Assembly (NCBI GenBank): GCA_009693345.1
Contig: SHXL01000003.1
Span: 1-37,361, forward strand
Length of the DNA stretch: 37,361 bases
Source of the DNA: Betaproteobacteria bacterium
GTDB taxonomy: Bacteria > Pseudomonadota > Gammaproteobacteria > Burkholderiales > SG8-39
Direction of reading: 5' to 3'
Of this stretch, positions 9,145 through 18,755 are shown in pieces (the first letter of the stretch is position 1; the number at the start of each line of letters is the position of its first letter). A program made the translations under genes and the position numbers. A model generated the notes under the pieces. It worked only from the letters and a program-made list of their open reading frames with translations. It was not told the origin of the DNA and did no database searches.

Positions 9145-9962
9145 ACGTATTCTTCCAGGTAGCGCCGGAACCCTTCCCCGGTCTTCGCGGCCTTCGCGTA
9201 GAGAGTCAGGTGCGCGTCGTCGATGCCGTAGACCCCGGCGACCGACAGCGGCCAGGCGCCGCGCCGCGCCTGCGCGACGCCGCTGACGTAGACGGAAGAG
9301 AGCACACCCGGCGCGAGCAGTTCGTCTTCGAGCATGTCGCCGGGGCGGATTTCTTCGCAGGTGACGAAGCAGCGGCGCGCGGCATGGGCGATCGTCGCCA
9401 GTTCCTTGCGCCGGCCGATCCACACGTTGCCCGCCTCATCCGCCCAGCGCGCGTGGAACAGCGCGACGTCGGGCTGGATTGCGGCAACGATCAGAATTGG
9501 GTCATTTCTTCGCAAGGGGTTGTCGATCACCCGCCATTCATTTCTGAATTTCAAAAGATCAGAACCCAGTACACCCCGCAAAGGCATGAACGGCACGCCC
9601 TTCTCGGTGGCCTGCAGGCCGCTGTGGATCGCCGGACAAGTTGCGTCTTTTATTTTAAGAAGATTTTTTTCAACAGCTTCCGTAAAACGCGGCGCGAGAC
9701 CCGCTTCGCCCAGCGACACCGCGCTCGATTCGACTTCGGCGACGCAGCCCGCGCCGATCAGCAGGTCGGCGCTCAAGCCAAGCACCGGCACGCCCAGCAG
9801 CTTCAGGTGTTTCGCGTCGCGGCGAATCAGCGCATGCACCACCGCCATCGCCGGCATCGAGTAATCCGGCGGCAACCCGAGGAACGCGCCGTCGGGAATT
9901 TCCGCCGCTATTGCTTCAGAATTCTTGAAAAATACAACTTCATTGGACGGCAAACCGCTCAA
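9093..9962 (-). CDS. CoA-transferase-fold protein, A subunit
   Basis: A 289-residue A subunit of a family I CoA transferase (glutaconate CoA-transferase A / IpdA type). Recognisable parts are the N-terminal IPDGAFLGLPPDYSMPAMAVV, then LLIGAGCVAEVESSAVSLGE, and the block SGLQATEKGVPFMPLRGVLGSD, which resembles the mycobacterial IpdA block at the same place. It should act as a heterodimer or heterotetramer with the overlapping B subunit on an acyl-CoA. The only in-frame start near the beginning is TTG at 9962; it forms a TTGA overlap with the tldD stop, and the first in-frame ATG would remove about 34 residues. AT-rich codon patches occur near 9530-9570, 9640-9680 and 9895-9950. Confidence 0.72.
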   Translation of the reverse strand: MSGLPSNEVVFFKNSEAIAAEIPDGAFLGLPPDYSMPAMAVVHALIRRDAKHLKLLGVPVLGLSADLLIGAGCVAEVESSAVSLGEAGLAPRFTEAVEKNLLKIKDATCPAIHSGLQATEKGVPFMPLRGVLGSDLLKFRNEWRVIDNPLRRNDPILIVAAIQPDVALFHARWADEAGNVWIGRRKELATIAHAARRCFVTCEEIRPGDMLEDELLAPGVLSSVYVSGVAQARRGAWPLSVAGVYGIDDAHLTLYAKAAKTGEGFRRYLEEYVWNRTPEKNSSPAASRA

Positions 9963-11401
9963 GCCGTACCACCTACGGTCAGGCCGTCGATCTTCAACGT
10001 CGGTTGGCCCACGCCCACGGGCACGCTCTGGCCTTCCTTGCCGCAGGTGCCCTGCCCGCCGTCCATGCGCATGTCGTTGCCGATCATGCTGACGCGCGTC
10101 AGCGCATCCGGCCCATTACCGATGAGGGTTGCTCCTTTCACCGGCTGCGTGACCTTGCCGCCCTCGATCAGGTAGGCTTCCGACGCGGAGAACACGAACT
10201 TGCCATTGGTGATGTCCACCTGGCCGCCGCCGAAGTTCACCGCGTACAGGCCCTTGTCCACGCTCCTGATGATTTCCTGCGGATCGCGCGTGCCGGCAAG
10301 CATGTAGGTGTTGGTCATGCGCGGCATCGTCATGTGCGCGAACGACTCGCGGCGGGCGTTGCCGGTAACCGGCATCTTCATCAGGCGCGCGTTCAGGCTG
10401 TCCTGCATGTAGCCGCGCAGGATGCCGTCCTCGATGAGCACCGTGCGCCGCGTCGGATTGCCCTCGTCATCCACGGTGAGCGAACCGCGCCGGTCCGGGA
10501 GCGTGCCGTCGTCCACCACCGTAACGCCGCGCGAAGCGACACGCTCGCCGAGGCGGCCCGCGAACGCCGAGCTGCCCTTGCGGTTGAAGTCGCCTTCGAG
10601 ACCGTGGCCGATCGCCTCGTGCAGCAGGATGCCGGGCCAGCCGGGCCCCAGCACCACCGTCATGGTGCCCGCGGGCGCGGGTTTCGACTCTAGGTTGACG
10701 AGAGCCTGCGCCACCGCCTGCTGCGCATATTCCTTCAGCACCGCATCGGTGAAGTGCGAATAGTCGGTGCGCCCGCCGCCGCCGGCGACGCCCATCTCGC
10801 GCCGGCCGCCGCTCTCCGCGATCACCTGCACCGACAGGCGCACCAGCGGGCGCACATCGGCCGCCAGCACTCCGTCGGAACGCGAGATCAGCACCACTTC
10901 GTATTCGCCGCCGAGGTGCGCCATCACCTGGCTGACGCGCGGATCGAGCGCACGGCACAGCTTCTCGAGCTTTTCGAGCAACGCGATCTTCCTGTCGGAA
11001 TCCAGGGAAACGAGCGGATCCAGCGGCGTATAGCGCTGCGGCGCCTTGCCTTTTCTCGCGACCTTGCCCGCCTTGGAACCGCCGGCACTGCCGATGGCCC
11101 GCACGGCCTTGGCCGCATCCTGCAGCGCGTTGAAGCCGATCTCGTCGGAATAGGCGAACGCGGTCTTCTCGCCGGAGATGGCGCGCACGCCGACGCCCTG
11201 CTCGATCGAAAAGCTGCCCGACTTGACGATGCCCTCCTCGAGGCTCCAGCCCTCGGAGCGCGTGTACTGGAAGTACAGGTCGGCGTAGTCGAGCTTGCGC
11301 GCCGCGAGCGAGCCGAACACGGCCTGCAGCTTGCGGCTTTCGAGCTCGAACGGCGCCAGCAGGCAGGCGTCAGCGGTGGAAAGCAGGGTGTCGGCATCCA
11401 T
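9959..11401 (-). CDS. tldD: Metalloprotease TldD
   Basis: A 480-residue protein (E. coli TldD is 481) of the TldD/PmbA family. The zinc-binding motif HEAIGH is near residue 260, and the typical C-terminal GGQVDITNGKFVFSASEAYL is present. TldD works with PmbA (TldE) as a cytoplasmic metalloprotease that processes modified peptides and degrades unfolded peptides; pmbA is not in this window. The ATG at 11401 gives MDADTLLSTADACLLAPF; the frame is open upstream but that part is a shadow of the nitrilase gene. It lies 11 bp after the nitrilase-like gene and overlaps the CoA-transferase-like A gene by TTGA. The order yhdP-nitrilase-tldD is common in beta- and gammaproteobacteria. Confidence 0.95.
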   Translation of the reverse strand: MDADTLLSTADACLLAPFELESRKLQAVFGSLAARKLDYADLYFQYTRSEGWSLEEGIVKSGSFSIEQGVGVRAISGEKTAFAYSDEIGFNALQDAAKAVRAIGSAGGSKAGKVARKGKAPQRYTPLDPLVSLDSDRKIALLEKLEKLCRALDPRVSQVMAHLGGEYEVVLISRSDGVLAADVRPLVRLSVQVIAESGGRREMGVAGGGGRTDYSHFTDAVLKEYAQQAVAQALVNLESKPAPAGTMTVVLGPGWPGILLHEAIGHGLEGDFNRKGSSAFAGRLGERVASRGVTVVDDGTLPDRRGSLTVDDEGNPTRRTVLIEDGILRGYMQDSLNARLMKMPVTGNARRESFAHMTMPRMTNTYMLAGTRDPQEIIRSVDKGLYAVNFGGGQVDITNGKFVFSASEAYLIEGGKVTQPVKGATLIGNGPDALTRVSMIGNDMRMDGGQGTCGKEGQSVPVGVGQPTLKIDGLTVGGTA

Positions 11402-11412
11402 TGGATCGGTCC

Positions 11413-12228
11413 TTACAATGTCCGGTGCTGCAGGGCGGGCAGGGATTGTCTCACTTCGGCAAGCCGCGCCGCATCCAGTTCCGCCAGCACCACGCCTTCG
11501 CCCTCTGCGCGGCAGGCAAGCACCTCGCCCCAGGGATCCACGACCATGCTGTGGCCCCAGGTGCGGCGCCCGTTCGGATGCAGCCCGCCCTGCGCCGGTG
11601 CGATCAGGTAGCACTGGTTCTCGATCGCCCGCGCACGCATCAGGACATCCCAATGCGCCGCGCCGGTGAGCGCCGTGAAGGCCGACGGCACGAACCACGC
11701 GTCCACTTCGCCCGCAGCCCGGTAGAGTTCCGGGAAGCGCACGTCGTAGCACACGGAAAGCCCGATCCGGCCGAAGGGCGTGTCCAGCGCCACCGGCCGC
11801 GAGCCCGGCTCGATCGTGCGCGCTTCGTCGAAGTTGTTGCCTGCCAGATCCAGGCCGAAGAGATGGATCTTGTCGTAGCGCGCCACGCGCCGGCCTTCTG
11901 CGTCGAACACGAGGCAGGCGTTTCTAACTTTTTTTTCATTTGAAGAAGAAAGAGGGATTGTTCCACCAACCAGCCAGACACGATTCCGGCTCGCCGCGTC
12001 GGCGAGAAAATCCTGGATCGGACCGGCGCCCTCGACCTCGCGCACCTTCACTTTATCGGTCTCGTGGCGGCCCAGGATGCAGAAATATTCCGGCAGCGCG
12101 ACCAACTGCGCGCCGGCGGCTGCCGCCTCGGCGATCAGGCGCCCCGCCGCCTCCAGGTTCGCCGCCACTTCGGGCGCCGACACCATCTGGATCGCGGCCA
12201 CCCGGATTTTTGATCCGCCCGTGATCAC
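11413..12228 (-). CDS. Carbon-nitrogen hydrolase (Nit1-like amidase)
   Basis: A 271-residue member of the nitrilase superfamily with the full catalytic triad: Glu47 in LPEYF, Lys near 119 in YDKIHLFGLDL, and Cys near 160 in SVCYDVRFPELYR. Size and motifs fit the Nit1/YbeM branch, which removes an amide from deaminated glutathione, a metabolite-repair reaction in the cytoplasm. That substrate is inferred from family membership and from the conserved yhdP-nit-tldD setting. The start is GTG at 12228, overlapping the yhdP stop as GTGA. The coding strand has a run of eight A (11936-11929) in an AT-rich patch encoding SSSNEKKVRN; such a run is a possible slippage site. Confidence 0.88.
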   Translation of the reverse strand: MITGGSKIRVAAIQMVSAPEVAANLEAAGRLIAEAAAAGAQLVALPEYFCILGRHETDKVKVREVEGAGPIQDFLADAASRNRVWLVGGTIPLSSSNEKKVRNACLVFDAEGRRVARYDKIHLFGLDLAGNNFDEARTIEPGSRPVALDTPFGRIGLSVCYDVRFPELYRAAGEVDAWFVPSAFTALTGAAHWDVLMRARAIENQCYLIAPAQGGLHPNGRRTWGHSMVVDPWGEVLACRAEGEGVVLAELDAARLAEVRQSLPALQHRTL

Positions 12229-15200
12229 CGATTGGGAATTCCGGAGCCGTCCAGTGCTTCCGGCAACGGCGGCGGCTTCAGTTTCTCGACCTTCGGGTCC
12301 GTCCAGGTGCCGGTGATCGTGTAGTCGAACGCAAAAATCTTGCCCAGCGGATTCTTGAGGATGCGCCCGGCGATTAGCGCCGCCACGCCGGCAATCGGAT
12401 TGAGCAGGCTCACCACCGTCGAGGCGGAGTCTCCCAGCTGCGGAATCACCTTGACGTTCAGGTTCTGGGTTTCGAGAGAAAGGTCGATCTGGCCCGTCAT
12501 GTTGACGTCGGCCGCCGGGCCGCGCATGTGGAATTCCTTCACCGCCATCACGCCGCGCTCGATGGTCATGGAACTGGCGATGCGGTCAAACTGGAAGCCC
12601 TTGGAGAACACGTCGCGGAAATCGAGCGCGATGCGCCGGGGCAGCATCTGCAGGCTCATCAGCGACACGAGTTTCCCGATGCCGGGCTCGATCTCGAGGA
12701 ACTGTCCGTCTTTGGCCTGCATCTGCAAGTTGCCGCTGAGCGTCGCGTAGTCGATGGTCAGCGGGTCGCCGTTCCAGGAGATCGGGCCCTCCAGTTTGCC
12801 GCTCGCGCCCTTGATGTTGTCGGGGTAGCCGAAGCGATCGAGGAACTGCCCGACATTGCTTACCTCGAGCTTGAAGTCGATCGAAGTGCGCGAGCCCTCG
12901 CCCTGCTTCCACAGGCCGGTTCCCGACAACGCTGAATCCGAATTGGTGACGGCGAGCTTGTCGATGAGCCAGTCCTGGGCCCCGTGCCGTGCCAGGAGCT
13001 CGACGCGCCCAACCGCTCGCCCGCGATGCGTGAAATTGTCGGCGACGATATCCAGCGCCGGGAGATCCTTCAAGGTCTCCCCCGGTTTGGCGCCGGGGGA
13101 ATCCTCGGGCAGCATGAAGCGCGTCATGCGCGCCACCAGATTGCCGCTGCCTGCGGTGCGGTAAACGAGATCGCCGCTGAACTCCGCGGTGTTCATGCTG
13201 GCGGACCAGCCCGCGCCGTCGCTGGCGCCCTGCATCGTGACCGCGCGCATGCGCTTGCCGAGCGCGTCCAGCACGCCGATCTTGAGATCGTAGCTCACGC
13301 CTTCACCGGTGCCGCCGCCCTCGGCGAACAAGGACAGCCAGCGGTCAATGTCGAGTGCGGGCAGCGCGCCGCGCAGCGTCATGCCGAGCCGCTCCGGGAT
13401 CCGCGGCGTCTCCCCGGCCGCCGGGTACAAAATGATCACCGAACGCTGCACCTGAAGCGGCGCCGCGGCCTGCGCTGTGCGCAGGAACTCCGCCGCCGCG
13501 ATGCGTCCAGCCTGCGGCCCCAGCGCGATCGAAATGCGGTCGCGCCCCTCGCCCGGAAATACCACGACCCGCAGCGGCAGGCTTTCGCTGGCGGTCTTCG
13601 AAAACGGAGCCGGCAGGGAACTGGAAACGCCCTCGAGCGGCGATTCAAAAGTGAATTGCGTGCGCCCCTCATGCACCGAGACGACGGCGGTGTAGCGCGC
13701 AGCGCCGGCCAGGCGGCGGCGCCAGGGATGCTCGAACACTTGGCGCATGCCCTCGACCGTTGCCCTGCCCTCCGCGTTCAGCACGACGCTGGCGCCGGGC
13801 TTCGAGCCTCCTGCGATCCGGATCTCGCCGCCGAACAATTGGCCACGCACGTCCTGAATCAAAAGCGAGGATTCGGTGAAGCTGACGCGTCCACCCGCGC
13901 GCTCGATCGGCGGCAGGCGCGGGTCCACCGTGATGACGTTGCCCGAGAACTGGTATTCGCCGGCGACCTTGCTCTTCGCCATCTCGTGCAGCGCCAGTTC
14001 GAGATGCAGGCGCAGCTTGCCCTGGCCGAGGGACCTCATGCCGTCGGTGAAACCGTCCACCATGCGCCGCACCGGACTCTCCCGGACGTAGTCCAGAAAC
14101 AGCGCCGTGGCTCCCTCGGCGTTGCCATCGATATTCAGCTGCGGGTTCGGGTCGAGCATGCTCGGCAGGCTGACGTGAACGTTGGCGAGCTTGACGCCGA
14201 GGATGCTGGCGCTGCGGCCGACGATGTCGATCTTGTCCCGCTCGAACAGCAGATCACCTTCGATTTCCTCGATGCGCGGCCAGCCGCTGACGTAGTCGAG
14301 CACCGCTCCCGAAACCTTGGCTGCGACCTGGAACTGGCCTTTCGCGGCATCGGTAAACGGGAAATCGCGCAAATCGCCCTTCAGGCGCATCTGCACGTCG
14401 CTCGCCTGGCCGCCGAGGACCGCGCCTGCGACCCAGTCGCGCGCACGCGCGCCCATCAGCGTGGACAGCGGCAGGTACTTGGCGGTGTTCTTGCCTTCCG
14501 CGCGCGACAGTTGCGCCGTGAGATCCACCACACCCGGCCCTTCCCCGGTCCAGGTGTAGCTGCCATATGCGGTACCGGCAAGATCCTCGTTCGCGTAGCT
14601 CAGGTTGGCCAGGCGCACCGACACGCCGCCTTTGCCGGGCGGCGCGCTCCCGGCGCCCGCGGTACGTTCCCATCCAACTTCGCCATTGAGCGAATCCAGG
14701 AGGATGCGCGGTTCGGGGAAAACCTCCGGCAGTTCGAGCTCGCTCTTGCGCGACGCGAGATAGACGACGCCCTTGCCTTGCGTCGCCTCGACGCTGCCGG
14801 AAAGGCCGGCGAATCCCGGAATGCTGCGCCAGGCCTTCATGGTGAGGCCGGCAAAGCGGGTTTTCACGGTGAAATTCGCCTGATCGGGCAATTCTCCCGT
14901 CCAGTCGAACTTTACATCGAGCAGGTTGCCCTGCGGCGCGAGATCGGCAAGCAGCTTGCGCAGGTCGGCCGGAAACGGCAGGTACTCCGCCACGTGGGCT
15001 AGCGGCGCAAGTTCAATCAGATTGGCAGTCACCGAGCCGCGCTGCGTCAGCGGGCTGCCCACCGCACCTTGTGCGGTCCCCACCGTGCCTTGCGTGGCTC
15101 CAACAGATGCTGGTTCCCACATGGCGCGAAAACTCGTGGAGTTCATCGCCGGGGCGCCGGGGCTGACGAGCGCGAGATTGCGCACGCCGAAATCGTAGCC

Positions 15201-16133
15201 GGCCAGCGTCTCGCGTCCGTAAACCCGGCCCCGCACCGTGGACACTTCAAGCACCGGCAGGTCCTTCGCGAGGCGCGCCGATACGTTCGACAGCTCCACG
15301 TCCGCCGTGGCCTGCGTGATCCTGCCGGCGGATAGCGTCGCCCACAGGCGAAGCGCGCCTTCGCCGCGGCGCACGTCCAGCGGGTAGTCGACCCAGGCGC
15401 GCCAGCCCGCGAGGTTGGTGTAGCCGAACTCGGCGTATACGCGCCCATTCCACTGCGCCGGATTCCTGACGCTGCCGCCCTCGAGCGCTGCGCGCAGCTC
15501 CACGCCCGGCCCCAGCTCGCGCGGCGGGCGCGCCGAGAGCCCCACCAGGTGCGCGTCGCCGTCGTTCTCGAGGTGCAGGTTGAGCGCCGACAGCGTCAGC
15601 GGGGGCGCTTTGCGCGCCTCGTCGACCCACACGATCTCGGCGCCGCGAATGATGATCCGGCCCTGGCTGAGGATCCAGTCGCTCAGCTTGCCGTCGCTCT
15701 GGTCGCCCGAAATGCGGATGCCGGCGACGAAAATCGCGCCGCTCGCGTCGCGCCGCACCGCGAGCTTGGGCGCGTCGATGAGGAACGAGTGCAGCCGCAG
15801 CTCGCGCGCCGCGAGCGAGCGCCAGGCAACCACGTTCTCCACCGCCGGCAGCGCCAGCGCTTCGCGGCCGTCGCGGTCGTAAATACGCACGTCGGAGATC
15901 GAAATCCGCGGCCGCAGGCCCTGCCAGTCGGTAGCGAGCGCGCCGATCGTCACCGGCAGGCCGATGGAGCGCGAGATCGCGGCGACGATTTCGCCGCGGT
16001 ACTGCTCCACGTTGGGCAGCAGCCAGTAGCGCAGCGCGAGAAAGACCACCGCAAAGCCGAAAAAGCCCGCCCAGGCGAGTATTTCGACTGCGCGCAGGAG
16101 CCTGCGCAACGGGGCTTTAAACGAGGTTCGCAT
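12225..16133 (-). CDS. yhdP: YhdP family AsmA-like phospholipid transport protein
   Basis: A 1302-residue protein with one N-terminal membrane segment (about residues 15-37) followed by a very long periplasmic part rich in beta strands. The DUF3971-type start includes GALATDWQGLRPRISISDVRIYDRDG. The C-terminal AsmA-like part has MTGQIDLSLETQNLNVKVIPQLGDS and ends with FDYTITGTWTDPKVEKL. YhdP, with TamB and YdbH, is thought to form a bridge moving phospholipids from the inner to the outer membrane. The length is close to E. coli YhdP (~1266). The ATG at 16133 is about 40 nt downstream of a likely TSS. It heads a run that includes the nitrilase-like gene and tldD. Confidence 0.93.
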   Translation of the reverse strand: MRTSFKAPLRRLLRAVEILAWAGFFGFAVVFLALRYWLLPNVEQYRGEIVAAISRSIGLPVTIGALATDWQGLRPRISISDVRIYDRDGREALALPAVENVVAWRSLAARELRLHSFLIDAPKLAVRRDASGAIFVAGIRISGDQSDGKLSDWILSQGRIIIRGAEIVWVDEARKAPPLTLSALNLHLENDGDAHLVGLSARPPRELGPGVELRAALEGGSVRNPAQWNGRVYAEFGYTNLAGWRAWVDYPLDVRRGEGALRLWATLSAGRITQATADVELSNVSARLAKDLPVLEVSTVRGRVYGRETLAGYDFGVRNLALVSPGAPAMNSTSFRAMWEPASVGATQGTVGTAQGAVGSPLTQRGSVTANLIELAPLAHVAEYLPFPADLRKLLADLAPQGNLLDVKFDWTGELPDQANFTVKTRFAGLTMKAWRSIPGFAGLSGSVEATQGKGVVYLASRKSELELPEVFPEPRILLDSLNGEVGWERTAGAGSAPPGKGGVSVRLANLSYANEDLAGTAYGSYTWTGEGPGVVDLTAQLSRAEGKNTAKYLPLSTLMGARARDWVAGAVLGGQASDVQMRLKGDLRDFPFTDAAKGQFQVAAKVSGAVLDYVSGWPRIEEIEGDLLFERDKIDIVGRSASILGVKLANVHVSLPSMLDPNPQLNIDGNAEGATALFLDYVRESPVRRMVDGFTDGMRSLGQGKLRLHLELALHEMAKSKVAGEYQFSGNVITVDPRLPPIERAGGRVSFTESSLLIQDVRGQLFGGEIRIAGGSKPGASVVLNAEGRATVEGMRQVFEHPWRRRLAGAARYTAVVSVHEGRTQFTFESPLEGVSSSLPAPFSKTASESLPLRVVVFPGEGRDRISIALGPQAGRIAAAEFLRTAQAAAPLQVQRSVIILYPAAGETPRIPERLGMTLRGALPALDIDRWLSLFAEGGGTGEGVSYDLKIGVLDALGKRMRAVTMQGASDGAGWSASMNTAEFSGDLVYRTAGSGNLVARMTRFMLPEDSPGAKPGETLKDLPALDIVADNFTHRGRAVGRVELLARHGAQDWLIDKLAVTNSDSALSGTGLWKQGEGSRTSIDFKLEVSNVGQFLDRFGYPDNIKGASGKLEGPISWNGDPLTIDYATLSGNLQMQAKDGQFLEIEPGIGKLVSLMSLQMLPRRIALDFRDVFSKGFQFDRIASSMTIERGVMAVKEFHMRGPAADVNMTGQIDLSLETQNLNVKVIPQLGDSASTVVSLLNPIAGVAALIAGRILKNPLGKIFAFDYTITGTWTDPKVEKLKPPPLPEALDGSGIPNR

Positions 16134-16180
16134 CGCGCCTGCCGCGACTCCTATATCCTTGATTCACAACCGCAACCACC

Positions 16181-16186
16181 ATTTTA
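16181..16186 (-). promoter_or_regulatory. Putative -10 box for yhdP
   Basis: TAAAAT on the minus strand (16186-16181) lies in the 60-bp gap between divergent yhdP and glnE and would place the TSS about 40 nt before the yhdP ATG. No good -35 box is visible. No convincing -10 box for glnE was found in the same gap. Confidence 0.35.
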
Positions 16187-16193
16187 TCCGTAA

Positions 16194-18740
16194 ATGTCGG
16201 ATCCAATTCGGAAAATTACCCTTTCGCGCTATGCCGCGCAGGCCATCGCCGCACGTCCCGAGCTGGCTCAGGAGACGGATCCGGGACGTGGCGCGCACGC
16301 GCCCTTCAGCGCCGCGGAAATGGCGCAGGCCCTCGCGGGTTCGGATAGCGACGACGAAGCCTCGTTCAAGCGCCGCCTGCGCCGCCTGCGCCAGCGTGTC
16401 CTGTTGCGCACCATGGAGCGGGATCTGGAAAAACAGGCGAACCTTGCAGAAGTCTGTCTCGCAATGAGCGAGCTGGCGGTACAGTCCATCCGCGCCGCGC
16501 TGCGCTGGTTGAACGAGGAGGAGCTCATCGTCGTCGCCATGGGCAAGCTGGGTGGCGGCGAACTGAATGTGTCCTCCGACATCGACCTCGTTTTCGTGCA
16601 TCCCGATACGAAGGAAAACCCGGCCGACACGCAACAGCTCGAGCGCAGCGGCCGCAAGCTGATCGCGCTGCTGAACGACGTCACCGAGGACGGCTTTGCG
16701 TTCCGCGTCGACATGCGGCTGCGGCCCTACGGCGACTCGGGCGCGCTGGTGAGCGGATTCGATGCCCTGGAATCCTATTTCGTCGCCCAGGGCCGCGAAT
16801 GGGAACGCTATGCCTGGATCAAGGCGCGCGCTGTTTCAGGCCTTGATTCCGATATAAGAAACCTTGGAGAAATTGTTCGACCGTTCGTCTTCCGCAAGTA
16901 CTTCGACTACGCGACCCTAGCCGCGATGCGCCGCCTGCACGCCGAAGTGCGGCGCGACGTGGCACGCCGCGAACTCGCCGGGCACGTAAAGCTCGGCCCC
17001 GGCGGCATCCGCGAAATCGAGTTCATCACCCAGGCGCTGCAGCTGGTGCGCGGCGGGCGCGATCCGGAACTTACGGCGCGGCCGACACTTGCCGTTCTCG
17101 CACTTCTAGCCGGCAAAAGGCATTTGCCGGAAAGAGCCAGCCGGGAACTTGCGGACGCTTACGTGTTTCTGCGCAACGTAGAGCACCGCCTGCAGTACCT
17201 CGACGATGCGCAGACGCACGAATTGCCGACGGACGACGGCGACCGCGCGCGGCTAGCGCAGATGGCGGACTTCGCGTCCTGGGAGGATTTTCACGCCGCA
17301 TTGGACGCGCACCGCCAGGCAGTGACGCGCCATTTCCAGGCGATATTCGCGGAGCCCGGCGCGGAAAGCGAAGCCAAACCCTGGCCGGACCATCCGCGCC
17401 TCGCCGCGCTGCGCGCGAGCCAGCGCTACCTGCAGCTGCCCGAAGACTCGATGCGCCGCTTCGACGCCCTAGTCCCGGCGCTTGCGCTGGCCGCGGCGGC
17501 GACGCCCGACCCGGACGCCACACTGGCGCGCGGAATCGACCTGCTGCAGGCGATCGCGCGCCGCGCCGCGTACCTCGCGCTGCTCGCCGAGCGGCCCGAG
17601 GCACTGGAGCGCGTGACGCGCATGATCGGCGCCTCGAGCTGGGCGGCGGAATACGTCACCCTGCATCCGCTGCTGCTGGACGAACTGCTCGACGACCGGG
17701 TGCTCTATTCGCCCCCGGCGTGGCGCGAATTCGAACGCGAGCTGCGCACCGTTCTCGCCGCCGTGGGCGGCGATGTCGAGCGCCAGATGAACGCGGTGCG
17801 CGAGCAGCATCAGTTGCAGCTGTTCCGGCTGCTGGCGCAGGACCTGGCGGGCCTGCTCACGGTGGAGGTGCTCGCCGACCATCTTTCGCAGCTCGCCGAC
17901 CTCGTGCTGCAGGTGTCGCTGGAAGCCTGCTGGGCGCAGATCGCGACGCGCCACCGCGAGCAGCCGCGCTTCGCCGTGATCGCCTACGGCAAGCTCGGCG
18001 GCAAGGAACTCGGCTACGCCTCGGACCTCGACATCATTTTCGCCTACGACGACGCCGACGAGCGCGCCGCGCAGAACTATGCGCGACTCGCGCAGCGCTA
18101 CAACAACTGGCTCAGCGCGCGCACCTCCGCCGGCACGCTGTTCGAGACTGACCTGCAACTGCGGCCCTCCGGCTCGAGCGGGCTGCTGGTGTTGTCGGTG
18201 GCCGCGTTCGAGGAATACCAGGAGCACGCCGCCTGGCCCTGGGAGCACCAAGCGCTCACCCGCGCGCGCTACTGCGCGGGAGACAAGGCGGTCGGGCTCG
18301 AATTTGAGAACATCAGAACAAGAATCCTGACACGCGAACGGGACCCCGCCGCGCTGGCGCGCGAGGTGCTCGCCATGCGCGACAAGCTGCACGCCGCGCA
18401 TCCCAACCGCTCGGAACTGTTCGACATCAAGCACGACCGCGGCGGCATGATCGACATCGAATTCACGGTGCAATTTATCGTGCTCGCCCACGCGCACCGG
18501 CATCCGGAGCTCACGCGCAACCTCGGCAACATCGCATTGCTGAAAATTGCGGCGGATTTGGGATTGATCGACAAGGACCTGGCGGAAAAGAACCGCAATG
18601 CCTATCGCGACTTCAGGCGCCTGCAGCACGCATTGCGCCTAAACGGCGCGCGGTATGCGCGCGTGCCGATCGAGCAGGTGGCAGCGAAGGCCGAAGCCGC
18701 TCGCAGCCTGTGGAAGGAGGTCTTTTCCGGCTACCGGTAG
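16194..18740 (+). CDS. glnE: Glutamine synthetase adenylyltransferase/deadenylase
   Basis: An 848-residue GlnE with the two tandem nucleotidyltransferase domains expected: GKLGGGELNVSSDIDLVFV near residue 116 (deadenylylation half) and GKLGGKELGYASDLDIIFAY near 599 (adenylylation half). It attaches AMP to and removes AMP from glutamine synthetase in response to PII signals, controlling ammonia assimilation. It is somewhat shorter than E. coli GlnE (946). It is monocistronic and divergent from yhdP, an order common in betaproteobacteria. The stop is 15 bp from the convergent 88-aa gene, next to a strong hairpin. AT-rich codon islands occur near 16845-16880, 18295-18330 and 18535-18600. Confidence 0.95.
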   Translation: MSDPIRKITLSRYAAQAIAARPELAQETDPGRGAHAPFSAAEMAQALAGSDSDDEASFKRRLRRLRQRVLLRTMERDLEKQANLAEVCLAMSELAVQSIRAALRWLNEEELIVVAMGKLGGGELNVSSDIDLVFVHPDTKENPADTQQLERSGRKLIALLNDVTEDGFAFRVDMRLRPYGDSGALVSGFDALESYFVAQGREWERYAWIKARAVSGLDSDIRNLGEIVRPFVFRKYFDYATLAAMRRLHAEVRRDVARRELAGHVKLGPGGIREIEFITQALQLVRGGRDPELTARPTLAVLALLAGKRHLPERASRELADAYVFLRNVEHRLQYLDDAQTHELPTDDGDRARLAQMADFASWEDFHAALDAHRQAVTRHFQAIFAEPGAESEAKPWPDHPRLAALRASQRYLQLPEDSMRRFDALVPALALAAAATPDPDATLARGIDLLQAIARRAAYLALLAERPEALERVTRMIGASSWAAEYVTLHPLLLDELLDDRVLYSPPAWREFERELRTVLAAVGGDVERQMNAVREQHQLQLFRLLAQDLAGLLTVEVLADHLSQLADLVLQVSLEACWAQIATRHREQPRFAVIAYGKLGGKELGYASDLDIIFAYDDADERAAQNYARLAQRYNNWLSARTSAGTLFETDLQLRPSGSSGLLVLSVAAFEEYQEHAAWPWEHQALTRARYCAGDKAVGLEFENIRTRILTRERDPAALAREVLAMRDKLHAAHPNRSELFDIKHDRGGMIDIEFTVQFIVLAHAHRHPELTRNLGNIALLKIAADLGLIDKDLAEKNRNAYRDFRRLQHALRLNGARYARVPIEQVAAKAEAARSLWKEVFSGYR

Positions 18741-18755
18741 CTCGGCGCGCGTGAT

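Noticed and set aside
11402..11752. N-terminal extension of tldD into the nitrilase gene.
   Set aside because: The TldD family start and length match ATG 11401; upstream residues are nitrilase shadow.
12528..15002. Long open frames on the plus strand opposite yhdP.
   Set aside because: They are the antisense frames expected in GC-rich DNA, with His/Arg/Ala-rich composition and no domain; yhdP explains the region.
17469..18629. A 386-residue open frame antisense to glnE.
   Set aside because: It mirrors glnE codon periodicity and has no family features.
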